A stretch of 13,048 nt of DNA, taken from the NCBI RefSeq assembly GCF_000499385.1, contig NW_013651835.1, positions 1-13,048 of the forward strand. The letters are read 5' to 3'. Every line of letters begins with the position of its first letter. The first letter of the stretch is position 1. This stretch comes from Eimeria necatrix. Lineage: Eukaryota; Apicomplexa; Conoidasida; Eucoccidiorida; Eimeriidae. The notes beneath the pieces were generated by a model. It made no database searches. It was not told where the DNA came from and worked only from the letters and a program-made list of their open reading frames with translations. This document shows, piece by piece, positions 1 through 9,145 of this stretch. The translations under genes were made by a program, and so were the position numbers.

Positions 1-2444
1 GTGCTGTACACTAACTTCAGTGGCCCAGCTTCGGCAAACTCACACAGCTCCCGATTCCTTCTCACGCCACGCAAAAAGCACCAAGGTGAACAGAAAACGC
101 CGTGACAAGAAATGTGTGTCTTGGGGACTGCCTAAAAGTGCATCCATCGTGAGCTCTTCCAAGCGTCCCGCCCACTTCTTCCGGCACTTATGGCGACTCG
201 TGCGCCTGCTCTTCTCGCAGCCGCAAATGGGATCCACTAGCCTTCAACGCTAGACATCCAGTCAGTCAAATGAACCTCCTCGTTGCAAAACAGTACGCAG
301 CTCTTGATGTCGAAGCATCCTTGCATGCGACCTCCATCCCAGTGCATGCATAACGTAACAGCAAATGCACACAATTGCGGCAGCTCAGCGGCAGTCCAAA
401 CATCGCCCAAGCGCAGCCTAGCCCTGCTGTCTGCGCAAATAGACCCACCCTCCGAGGACTAGCCCCAAGCCAATCAATCGCTATACCCACTACAGACAAA
501 GAACGACCCCACCAGTCCACGAAAGCCTGTTCGTCTACGTAACAGACTTTTCGCAATCCTGTTTGCTATACTGGCCGCGCAAAACATCAGACGAGTCACC
601 ACCTCCAATACACTGCTACTCAGCAAAACGCACGTCAACTCGTTCATTCACAGACCTCGCGTGCGCAATCAGTCAAAACGAACGTTACTTTGGCAAATAC
701 ATAACGCTGCGCTTCAACTAATCCCGCGTGACACACATTTTTGTCACAACGACTCCACCCACCGGCTGCATCTGGAACCAGTATCTAGTGACAGGCTGAC
801 CAGAATCTGCCATCGCTGCTTACCAACCGAATGTTGGGGACTCCACCAACACCATGAAGCGCCGCAAATAGGACAACACACTCAGCGGTCTGCACCAAGC
901 GCCAGCAGACAGACACTGTATTCATGTCACACACAATCAACGCTTGTGCTCGCGTCTGCACTAGAAACCAGCCCGTCAAGGCACTCAGCGAGCAGGAGTT
1001 TCTGTTGCTTGCTGCCTGGGGACAGCTTGCAAATACAAGCGACGATGTGAGACGTTTGCTGGACCGGAAAATGCAGATGATGGCGCGATGGCGGCGTGGA
1101 TCTGCACTCCCATGTTTACTTTACAGCTTAGTTGCACGGCCCTGAGCTGACCCAGAAGTAGCTGCATCCTCTGCAGCCCACAATTATCCCGCGCTCCCTA
1201 ATGCAGCAAACACGTTCAACGCGCCCTCTCGCCGTATACGAATCCGAGCAAATGTCAATACGGAGCCGAACACTCGTATCTCCGGCAAGCTGAGCAACTG
1301 TTGCATATAAGTGTGCAATATTGAGTGAAGCCCTCCGCTTTTGCACTGCATTTGATGTTATAGTTTGTATTAGCCACACGCGAAAGCTTCAAAATCCGCA
1401 TGTCTTTGCGAAGGGTGGTGGTTATCTGTAGTTATGTGCTAGGTTGCTGAACTATGTAATTCAATGCTGCGCGCGAAGACAAATAAACAGCTGAATTTGG
1501 CTTTATGCTTGTCGCCTATGTGTTCGGCTTGCAACTGGCAGCTTTGTATCATTGCAATCAACCTGAAAGACAGTCTTCTAAAATGTATGGAGTTATTTAA
1601 AGTTTGTACAATATGCGTTCAAGGCAAACTGTGCAGTTCATGCAAACCAAGACAGCTAGTCATTTTCGTTCTTGTCTTCGTGAAGGGGTTCGAGTGCTTT
1701 GTTTACTTAACGCAGATGCTGCAAAACGAATGCTGAGACCACCTGGTAGCAGTTCTTCATCGCAGTCAAATGCCCTGAGGGCGAAACTCTCAATGTTTGC
1801 TATTTACAGCGAAATAAATGGCACACACTTTCTGGGGCTGAGGAGGTTTCAAAAGGTGGTCGGCTTTTCGATTAGAGAAACCTGTATAGTAGGTCAAAAA
1901 CCTTTTGTCTCTCTAATACGTGTCCGCTCATCAGAAAAGTCAAAAATTGGCAACTAGCGGTAACCTCCTAGGGACCTCCCACCCTAGTCGCTGGCCTGAC
2001 GTGTCGAAGTAAGGTCATTCTCTCTGCCAAGATTAATTGTTGATGGTCACTGCAGCAGCAACCACAAAAGAAAAGCCAGAAAAAACCGGAACTGTTCCAA
2101 CTACGCAAATTCGGTGCAACTGCCCGCGTTAGCGGATGACTTGGGGTCCAGCACCTGCGAGAATGCACTTTCACAGATGTGCGGATAATTCCACAGCCAC
2201 TGTGAAATGCAAGCCAACCGAAATCACGTAAAGGCAGGAGCAGAAAACGCCTGCCACTTTAGAGAAGGGAACGTTTGTAACTGCGCTGCTTGCGCACACT
2301 GAAAAAGCCCGTAGGAAAAGAGCAAGAGGTCTTCTGCCCAAGCAGCTTGATACCTAAGCATATTGACAGTCTACGGCGAAACACGACATTTCTTATGTCT
2401 TACAGAGGTAAGCAATCATTGCTTCAAACGTCACCAAGAAAGTA
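1..2444. other. Gene-poor region, no supported feature
   Basis: Open frames here are short (the longest is about 117 codons, 1604-1957 +), overlap on both strands, and show no domain, signal peptide or repeat that I recognise. A frame of that length is expected by chance in a 13-kb window of this composition. A weak 8-bp inverted repeat (1871-1878 with 1910-1917) is the only structure noted. Exons of an intron-rich coccidian gene could be hidden here, but I cannot support any. Confidence 0.5.
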
Positions 2445-3020
2445 CGTTCGTTGGCCATCTGGGCTGCAAGCTATGCAGCCACTGCACTTTGGGATATACA
2501 TACAATCTAGGAGTTTCAAAAAAAGCAGAAACAAAGGTTTTTTTCATGATTCGAGCACTTTAAAAAGACAAATCGCCAGTAACTGTAACGAAACTCTCAA
2601 ATACGTTCCCTCGTTTCTCCAAAATTCCACGAACCACTGACATTGGTTCCCATCATAGTGAAACGCGTTATGTTGTTTCAACACTTCATGCAACGCTAAT
2701 GCCAATTTTCAGGCATGAACGTCTCCTGCTACCAGGCCGCCGCATTGTCCATAGCGCAGCCACAGTGCTTGCTGAAAACGTGAGACCTGTATACAGTCCC
2801 AGTAGTTCAGAATAGCAGAGATAAAGACTCTTTTCTCAATCCAAACAGCTGGAAAAGACAAACCGCCAGTAACTGTAGCGAACCTGTAGGATACGTTCCC
2901 TTATTTCTACAAAAGTCCACGAACCGCTGACAGTGGCCCCCATCACACTGCAACGCGCTGTGTTGCTGCATCACTTCTGGAGACGCTCATGCCACTTTTC
3001 ATATCAGATCGCTACATGTA
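2445..3020. repeat. Two-copy direct tandem duplication, unit about 290 bp
   Basis: Two head-to-tail copies lie at an offset of 290 bp. In the best part, 2571-2710 against 2861-3000, a hand count gives 111 of 140 identical positions (about 79%) with no gaps. Weaker similarity continues to the left (around 2480-2570 against 2780-2860) and fades past about 2715 and 3005, so the outer limits are approximate. Mismatches fall 11, 9 and 9 over the three codon phases, so neither strand shows coding constraint. Both copies begin the core with a shared CGCCAGTAACTGTA block. It is most simply an old segmental tandem duplication in non-coding DNA. Confidence 0.85.
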
Positions 3021-3948
3021 ACAGGGCAGTAAACCTGACATGTGAGCTGAAGCTCACGGTACGGGCAAGAATATAATTAAACAAATTTATTCATGCAGGG
3101 TGCAGTGTTATCTTTTCGTCATCTCGACGTGATCGTTGACCGCGGCAGCCGCCGTGAACATTGGAAGCAACCTGTGGATTTCATTCTGCGCGTTTTTCTT
3201 CAAAAAAGCAACTGCAACAGCGTTGAAACAAATATGGCGGTCTGACAAGCGTCCACACGATCCCACCACTCCCTCTTTTTTCTTCGCTCCCCAGATTCGG
3301 CCAAAATAAATTGGTTCCAAACTACAGTGAAATGCCGCCGACACAACGGGGCAGCAGTCCATATCAAAAAGTGTGCGAGCAGATATACCCTCTTCTCACG
3401 ACACCGGTCTAAAGCAGTGCGTCAGCTCGTGAGCTTTTTCTGAGCTACGGTTTATATCTGCCATTTCATCTACGTTTATATCTTCAATCGTGAAGAACAT
3501 CTCAAAAGACGGGTGCGCGAAAATTCCAACACCACCCATTTTCTTTCCTCGCAGTCCCTTTCCAGAGGTTGGCCAGGCATCCGATCATTGCACCATGGTT
3601 ATATGTAGCGCTCCACCTGCATTGTCTCTTCCAAAAATGTTGTGCACGTTAGGAATTGCAGCTGCCACCGAACTGCCACAATATCATGCAAACATGAGCA
3701 CGTGTTCAGATAAAATGTTTCGTGGCACGGCTAATCTCTGTTGTACAACAGTAAGAGGCTGACTTGAGCTTATTTGCTTCGTCTCAAATCGGCTATCGAG
3801 TACTACTGCAGATGATAGGATACACATGCACCATATGTTTTTTTCTGTGTTCCGCTAGGGGCCAAAAAAGCGCATGGCTAGCAGTGACTTTAGTAAGGTC
3901 CATTTCCTCAGAACACGCCTGAAAATTTCATGGAACGTTCATACTTAC

Positions 3949-4278
3949 TGCGCACTGAGTCTCGCCCCCATCTGTAAGCCTCAGACGACGCAGGATCTTG
4001 TCTTTGCTGAGCACTGCAGCTTGTAGCGTCAGGTAGCATTGCATGATAGCAAAGGCCATAGCCATTACAGCCAAGACCAAGGCAAGTTTTGCAATGACAG
4101 ACACAGAATGCCAGCTTCTGTTCATCGCAGACATGTTTTTTTCCAAATACACTGCTGGGTCATTGCTTGGTATATTCGTGCCAAGCAGTGGCGCAGGCGA
4201 TATTTCTGTCGCAAGAACACTGCTGACTAGGAGGCCAGCGTGTGATGCGATTGAAACCAGGCACAAAGAGCTTCGCAT
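3949..4278 (-). CDS. Candidate first exon of a secreted or membrane protein (hypothetical)
   Basis: I do not recognise this protein. From the ATG at 4278 the minus strand reads 110 codons to an ideal splice donor, GCGCA|GTAAGT, with G of GT at 3948; the exon would end exactly on a codon boundary. Residues 1-23 look like a signal peptide: MRSS, a hydrophobic stretch, then VLA before T24. Residues 25-60 form a short polar segment with two N-glycosylation sequons (N48-M-S and N53-R-S). Residues about 61-83 form one hydrophobic membrane segment, followed by a basic stretch (KDKILRRLR), as in a type I membrane protein. Without splicing the frame stops six codons further on. I could not find a convincing second exon or acceptor downstream on this strand. 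The length alone is not significant; the case rests on the combination of signal, membrane segment and donor. A chance frame remains possible. Confidence 0.28.
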
Positions 4279-5334
4279 CTTCGGTATATGACCAGGAAAA
4301 TTGAAAGACAAATACAAATCGTCTTTGGATTTATCAAAATTCCGTGTTTAGGAGTCAGCTGCTTTTGTTATGTTTGTCGGTGGCAAAGAACGTTGGGCCA
4401 CGCCGAGTCGCTCCAGAGTCAGAAAGAGAAACAAGAGAAACTATACCTGTCTTTTTTATCGAAAAAACTGAGTTGGGAAACGATATATGCCTGTCTTCAG
4501 CGTAGAGAGATGTGGACCATCCCGCTTCGCGCAAAGTCGCTGAGAGGCGCGAGACAGTACGGAGGTGCGACAATCGACATAGCTTTCAAGGGACATCATG
4601 CGCTGAACCGCCATTTCGCTCTGAGACATTATATTCCATTTTGAAACAAACAGTAAATTATCCCGTGCCGAGTCACTAAGCGTGTAAGATGACCGATAAT
4701 CTCTGCTACGTGTCCCTGTAATGCCGAACTTGCGTCGATGCCAGGCAGTGAACCTTTGCAAAAGTAAACAATCCCCATGGGCCGCACAGTTTTGGGACTT
4801 TAGCTTATTCTTCAGCGAACAGGGTTGGCTTTTTCTGCATTACTACATACAGCCATAGGCTAATTCTTCAGCTTCTACAAGTCATGTTGAAAGTTACTGT
4901 TTCACCGGTCGTGGTCGCACTCGGTACTGAAAAAAAGGCATGTCTATGACGTGAAATAACGCAGAACTTGTATAAAATAGACAATTGGTTGAATAAACAC
5001 TGAAAGATTCACTTCGAAGAGCCGAACTCCGCACACAGAGTCACTGCTTCGCTGTTATTATTGGGCAGGCGTGCCTTCGTAGTTGATCTTATTACTCAGT
5101 TCATTGAAATTTTTGCTGATATACTGAATACATAGCATGCAATGAGCATCCGTTTACAACTGATACTGGAACATGTTGCATTGCAGAGCCCAGAGGCAAG
5201 TAGTACCTAAGATTTTGCGAATGCACTAGTGCGAGAAACCTTCTTTAACTGCCATCAACAGATCCAGGAGGCTTGTGATTAACGCATTAAGGGTGCCACA
5301 AGGCACGTCACCCTGGATAAATGTAAAAGGAGGC
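4279..5334. other. Intergenic or 5' flank, no supported gene
   Basis: Overlapping frames of up to 118 codons occur on both strands between 4288 and 4761. They look like chance and have no recognisable domain. From about 4780 to 5334 the sequence is richer in A+T and nearly free of long frames. If the minus-strand exon at 3949-4278 is real, its promoter and 5' leader would lie here. Confidence 0.45.
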
Positions 5335-5740
5335 TCTTGATTCGATGCTGCTATATCAAACCATTTCCTTCAGCGGCCCGAGACTACAACCACTTGTTTC
5401 TGGACATAATTCATATTTCAGCTCTCGTAAATATCATAAATGTCAAGTAATTTGCCGAATATTCAGACTATTAAATCGATGCTGCAATATCGGGCCGTTT
5501 GCTTCAGTTGCCTGAGACTCTGACCGCTCGTCCCTGGACAAAATTCATATTTCAGCCCTCAGAGATATCAGGTATCGGGTACTTTTTGAACAGTGCAGGC
5601 TTTTAACTCGAGTCTGCAATACCAAATCATTTCTTTCAGCAGTTCGAGTCTCCAGCGGCTCGTCTGTCAGGAGAATTCATATTTTAGCTCTCAGAAATAC
5701 CATACATATCGCGTACATTTCCACGATGTGGGCCGCGCAG
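5335..5740. repeat. Three-copy tandem repeat, unit about 133 bp
   Basis: Three consecutive copies begin near 5335, 5470 and 5602. Anchor bases are C5343, C5477 and C5609, giving periods of 134 and 132. Each copy opens with a block like CGATGCTGCAATAT. Each then carries a CTTCAG or TTTCAG block, a GACAAAATTCATATTTCAG-like block, and a CTC(A/G) block followed by AAATATCA-like sequence. The first 95 bases are clearly better conserved than the last 40. An older, very degraded fourth copy may precede the array (CACGTCACCCTGGATAAA near 5306-5323 resembles the middle of the unit). No reading frame is conserved across the copies. Confidence 0.85.
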
Positions 5741-5921
5741 CCTCACGTGCCTGAGGGGGCATACTTTCGGGAATAGCATGTCGCATTGGCCCGTAGAAGA
5801 TGCAGCTGCAGACAATTTAACCACTGGTCTATGATAACTCCACCCTATGGCCTGCGATTCTTGCGAAAATAAGGTATAGCTCGGATTCCCTACATAGAGG
5901 AGTAATGTAGACCGCAGAGCA

Positions 5922-6333
5922 TGTAGTGCAGAGGCACTACAGTAGGGCTGGCTAGTGTCCTAGAGATGATAGCTAGCTAGCGACCTACAAGGGGCTGCGA
6001 CACTGGAGGAGGACAGGACCCTCCCAATAAGAAAAAAATAAGAAAAACAGTTAGTCAGTTCTAATGAAAACGTGAAATGTGCGGAAATTGTGTGGAGACT
6101 GGGGCTGGCGATAGCGCCGGCACCAATGCGGACCTCCTCCCCTAGGGCCTAGGAGGTGAGCTCCGAGAAGGGAGCGAATCGACGAGACAGATTGGAGACA
6201 CTTTTAGAACTGTCGTATTTTGACGGAATAAAGCTATAGAGACCGAGAAATGGGGCTATACTAGGTGTAGTATGTAGACCTGTTAGAGGGGCAGGAAACA
6301 GCGTAGTCGCAGCAGTAGGCGCCGCGCACTACA
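5922..6333 (+). repeat. 5' long terminal repeat (LTR), 412 bp
   Basis: The LTR is bounded by perfect 8-bp inverted ends, TGTAGTGC at 5922-5929 and GCACTACA at 6326-6333, which include the usual TG...CA. Two bases after its end comes a TGG-starting primer-binding site. It contains an A-rich block (6028-6046), an AATAAA hexamer and a small hairpin, with arms ACCTCCT 6132-6138 and AGGAGGT 6151-6157. The partner 3' LTR is not found in the window, so the boundaries rest on the terminal repeats and the PBS position, not on LTR-LTR alignment. Confidence 0.72.
6227..6232 (+). promoter_or_regulatory. AATAAA polyadenylation-like hexamer in the LTR
   Basis: AATAAA lies about 100 bases before the LTR end, where the R/U5 boundary and poly(A) signal of an LTR are expected. 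The hexamer is common by chance, and whether coccidian parasites use the canonical signal strictly is uncertain. Confidence 0.35.
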
Positions 6334-6335
6334 TT

Positions 6336-6357
6336 TGGCGGCTGTTCCGGGATTGAA
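6336..6357 (+). promoter_or_regulatory. Candidate tRNA primer-binding site
   Basis: TGGCGGCTGTTCCGGG starts two bases after the LTR end and is followed by ATTGAA. TGG complements the CCA end of a tRNA, and the reverse complement contains a TTCAATCC T-loop-like block at the right distance. The stretch resembles the tRNA-Asp-type PBS used by some plant Ty3/gypsy elements (TGGCGCCGTTGCCGGGG), but with several differences and one base fewer. The exact primer tRNA is unknown from this sequence. Confidence 0.6.
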
Positions 6358-6436
6358 ATATTTATTCTTTCCGGACTTGGGAGTAGAAATACTATGTTTC
6401 AATGCCTCGCACCTAGAAATCTTTGCTCGATAAGTG

Positions 6437-7528
6437 ATGCACCTCCGCAACGGACGCGTCATCGGTCCCACACCGCAGGAGACTCCTACAATGTCAGTCA
6501 ACAAAATGCCGAGCGGGACACCAGCCTATCATCGCCACGCGACTCCGAAACCCACCGTGGCAGAGCGGTCGCATGGGCATAAGGAGGCGCCCCCGCAGGA
6601 GACACCTTTGCCCAATGTTATGCCAGGGGACAGCCCCTTCGTCACCTGGGACCAATTCCAGTCTTCAATGAGTGTGATTAGAACTGTAATAGGGGGAACC
6701 GGAGCATCCGGCGCAACGACTCCTATACTACCTGAAGACGGCAGCACTATGAAGGCCTTTCTGCTGCGCACCGAGCGCCGGTACGCCCAAATGGGATTGG
6801 AACCGCGCGACAGGGGAAATGCACTTATAGACTACCTTGTGGGCCCGGCTCTAACGTATTGGATGTATCTACAGGAAGCCATCGACCTAAGCGACTGGGC
6901 AACAGTACGGCGCAGGCTTTCGGAGCGGTTTGACAGAACAATGTCGCAGAGTCAATTGTTAACGGAGTTGACAAAGGTACGGTGGAATGGTGACCCGAAG
7001 GAATACACCGACCAGTTTGCAGCTGTGGCAGAGCGGGGGCTGGGTCTTGCCCCCGACGAAATCGCGGACTACTATTGCGCCAGGCTACCAACAGACCTCC
7101 ATCTTCTAATAACCAATGACGAACACGTGAAATATCAGTCGTGGGAACAAGCGGCGGCCCCCTCAACGCGGCTCTACGAGCCCAAGCAGAGTGTGCTGGA
7201 ACTCCGAGAAAGCATCAGCCGAGCCATTAGGGCGGCCGTCCAAGCTAAAGGACTTAGTGGGCGCCTGGAAATTGAAAATCGTTCTGGGGGAACCCACGCT
7301 AACTGTTTCGAGTGTCAGGGTCGCGGACATCCGGCACGTGTCTGCCCTAGCAAAGGGGAACGTACCAGACGTCCGGGGGAAATCTGCAAGAAGTGCGGCG
7401 GTGTCGGACACTATGCACGGGACTGCCCTACGTATGAACGAGGCCGGCCCGAGCAGGTGGACAAGGGCAGTAGAGCGCCCACCCGTCCTAGCACTGAGAA
7501 GACGGAACGATCAAACGTGCGGGCCTAG
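6437..7528 (+). CDS. Retrotransposon Gag polyprotein, two CCHC zinc knuckles
   Basis: This is the structural Gag of the LTR element; it packages the element RNA into particles. The frame is intact over 363 codons. The start is the first ATG after an in-frame TAA at 6431 and gives MHLRNGRVIG. Residues 1-100 are polar and proline/threonine-rich. Residues about 105-226 match the general pattern of the retrotransposon Gag capsid family: W/L/RF-spaced helices, with RRRLSERFDRT and a KVRWNGDPKEYTDQF block. After a basic linker come two CX2CX4HX4C knuckles, C290-C293-H298-C303 and C317-C320-H325-C330, which bind RNA. The tail is rich in R, P and S. The TAG at 7526 ends Gag; pol continues in the -1 frame, so Gag-Pol would need a frameshift. 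Its open frame contrasts with the broken pol next to it. Confidence 0.92.
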   Translation: MHLRNGRVIGPTPQETPTMSVNKMPSGTPAYHRHATPKPTVAERSHGHKEAPPQETPLPNVMPGDSPFVTWDQFQSSMSVIRTVIGGTGASGATTPILPEDGSTMKAFLLRTERRYAQMGLEPRDRGNALIDYLVGPALTYWMYLQEAIDLSDWATVRRRLSERFDRTMSQSQLLTELTKVRWNGDPKEYTDQFAAVAERGLGLAPDEIADYYCARLPTDLHLLITNDEHVKYQSWEQAAAPSTRLYEPKQSVLELRESISRAIRAAVQAKGLSGRLEIENRSGGTHANCFECQGRGHPARVCPSKGERTRRPGEICKKCGGVGHYARDCPTYERGRPEQVDKGSRAPTRPSTEKTERSNVRA

Positions 7529-8185
7529 GCGTGGGTGGAGACGAGCGTTCTAGGCCGCGTAGTCATGGCAAGGGGATGATGTGTGCGGTAGCGACAGGCC
7601 CTAATGCCATTCCAGTCTCCCATGAGATGGGAAACCAACTCCTCCGCACTGCGGGAGGAACTTATAAGAGCGATGAGCGCGCGGAAGGAACTCAGCCGCT
7701 TCCGGAAACGCGACGGGAGTCTGGGTCAGAGTCGACCCTGAGTGAAGAGACTTCGGACGCGACGATGAATAGCAGCAGGAAGTCTGCAGAGGCAACAGAA
7801 GACGGCAATAGGTGAGACGCGACAGAGATCGTGCCACACTGGTGGAGGGAGACTTGCATGAAAGAGTGTTACGATCAAGGGGGAGCGTTGTGTTTTGCGG
7901 GTGCGACGGCGGTACTTCGCGTTGAGCCCGCAGGGAGTCCTTGTGAGGCCCTCTTGGACACTGGGGCTTCGAGAAGTTTCATTAGTTCTAAATTAGTCGA
8001 ACGACTGCAGCTGAAAGTGCGGAGATAACCAAAAGAGCATAGGTTCGCCATTGCTACAGGTGCACAATTACGCATTGATCGGGTAGTGACGGGATTGACG
8101 TTGTGGTGCGGACATACACGTTTTTCCAAGGACTTTTCAGTGGGAACCGTTCCCTACGACTTAGTCTTGGGTTTGGATTGTCTGA
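7498..8185 (+). pseudogene. pol, 5' part: linker and retropepsin-like aspartic protease (broken)
   Basis: This segment is in the -1 frame relative to gag and becomes open at 7498, overlapping the gag end by 31 bases. The first part (to 7812) is a polar, serine- and glutamate-rich linker. TGA at 7813-7815 then interrupts it. The protease follows: hydrophobic residues, then the catalytic triad motif LLDTGAS (D codon at 7957-7959) with the usual SFIS continuation. TAA at 8026-8028 breaks the domain in the middle. Past the stop, the same frame carries the expected second half, including ATGAQL and the C-terminal VLGLD motif (8164-8178). Near 8183-8186 the reading continues in the next frame, consistent with a one-base insertion. 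The enzyme would process Gag and Pol in an intact element; this copy cannot make it. Confidence 0.9.
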
Positions 8186-9145
8186 CGGGAGCACAACGTG
8201 GCCTGGTACTTCCAGTCTGACAAACTCCGAACCTATGTGAATGGCCAGTGGTGCGAGTTACCAGTCGTTCGGACTGGTGAAACGACACTGCAAAGGGATA
8301 GTCCCACCGTAGTCCACCCAAGGACCCCAGCAGAGCAAGCATACGAGATCTTGGCCAAACAAGTGGCGGGTATGTCAGCCGAGGAGGCAGCTGTATTCCT
8401 ACGCCCGCCTCCAAGGAGGTATAAGTCCCACGCGAAGACTAAGGCAAAGGCGCGGATAACGTCGCTCGTTCGTCAGGCGGCGGACGACACTAACGATCTC
8501 AGGACTCCGTTGCACGGTTTGCATCTCATACTGGCTTTGCCCGAAGCTTGTTCGGCAGTGCCCTTAAGGCTCTCGGATGAATGGCAAGGCGCGCTTTGTT
8601 GCGCGTTGATAGGGAGTCAACCCATGTCCTCGGGCTGCCGTAGTCCTTTGGCCTCAACCGCCTCGGTGACAGCGGAGAGTGACGAGGAGTCTCCCTGGCC
8701 TATCGCAAAACTCGAGCACACTCTATTCGACGAATGGATAAATTCGACTGAGGCGCAGGATATTCCATGTGGGGTTGCCCAAATGTTGCACGAGTATCGG
8801 GCGGTATTTCCCGATACCTTACCTAAAGGATTACCTCCGAAGTGCCCTCATGATCATCATATTCTCCTGTCGCCTGGAAAACTCCTAGCGAGATCTGCAA
8901 TCTACCGTATGACCCCAGATCAGCTCACTTTCCACAAACAGGAGATTGCCGAATTATCGGAAAACGGTTGGGTCGGACCGACCAATTCGACTATTTGCTC
9001 TCCTACGATCATGGTGAACAAACGTGATGATGGCTCCGGGGAGCGGAAGACGCGTATGGTTGTCAATTACCAGGCTCTAAACGCCCTTACGATAGCCCCT
9101 GCACTGGATATTCAACAGCAAAGCAGTGGCGGGCGCAGACGATGA
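8186..9145 (+). pseudogene. pol, reverse transcriptase N-terminal fragment (truncated)
   Basis: After the frameshift the frame is open to TGA at 9143-9145. The first 200 or so codons (to about 8790) form a protease-RT connecting region without a motif I recognise. From about 8790 the RT entry pattern of Ty3/gypsy elements is clear. It runs YRAVFPDTLPKGLPPK, then DHHILLSPGK, a YRMTPDQL block, a GWVGPTNST block, MVNKRDDG, and VVNYQALN with TI after it (about 9062-9091), which corresponds to the fingers region (VDYRALN in relatives). Homology stops within about ten codons. The palm with the YxDD catalytic motif, thumb, RNase H and integrase are absent, so no activity is possible. The last dozen codons (about 9106-9142) are unlike RT and probably lie beyond the deletion or rearrangement point. 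Confidence 0.92.

Larger units (their letters stand above)
5922..9105 (+). mobile_element. Degenerate, 3'-truncated Ty3/gypsy-type LTR retrotransposon
   Basis: The order is LTR, primer-binding site, gag with two zinc knuckles, aspartic protease, then the N-terminal part of reverse transcriptase, which fits Ty3/gypsy (Metaviridae) organisation. Chromovirus-like members are known from Eimeria. Only the 5' part survives. RT homology ends near 9100, before the YxDD active site, and RNase H, integrase, polypurine tract and 3' LTR are not found. Two in-frame stops (TGA 7813-7815, TAA 8026-8028) and a frameshift near 8183-8186 break pol. The five bases before the LTR are GAGCA; a target-site duplication cannot be tested without the 3' end. 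The right limit is approximate, because the sequence after RT becomes unrecognisable between about 9100 and 9145. Confidence 0.93.

Noticed and set aside
266..556. 96-codon minus-strand frame with Trp and Cys
   Set aside because: No recognisable motif; composition gives no support beyond an open frame.
1871..1917. 8-bp inverted repeat ATTAGAGA / TCTCTAAT
   Set aside because: Short arms with a 31-base loop; expected by chance in 13 kb.
1604..1957. 117-codon plus-strand frame
   Set aside because: Length is expected by chance; no domain, signal or splice context and strong overlap with another frame.
2290..2640. 116-codon plus-strand frame with a good donor (GAG|GTAAGC near 2410)
   Set aside because: The frame crosses into the non-coding 290-bp repeat and differences between the repeat copies show no codon-phase bias.
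2571..2700. Shared minus-strand frame in both 290-bp copies
   Set aside because: About 20 of 34 residues agree, but a plus-strand frame agrees as well and substitutions are even over codon phases, so coding is not supported.
3300..3360. Possible third copy of the 290-bp unit (TTGGTTCC...AGTGAAA)
   Set aside because: Only short scattered identity; flanks do not align.
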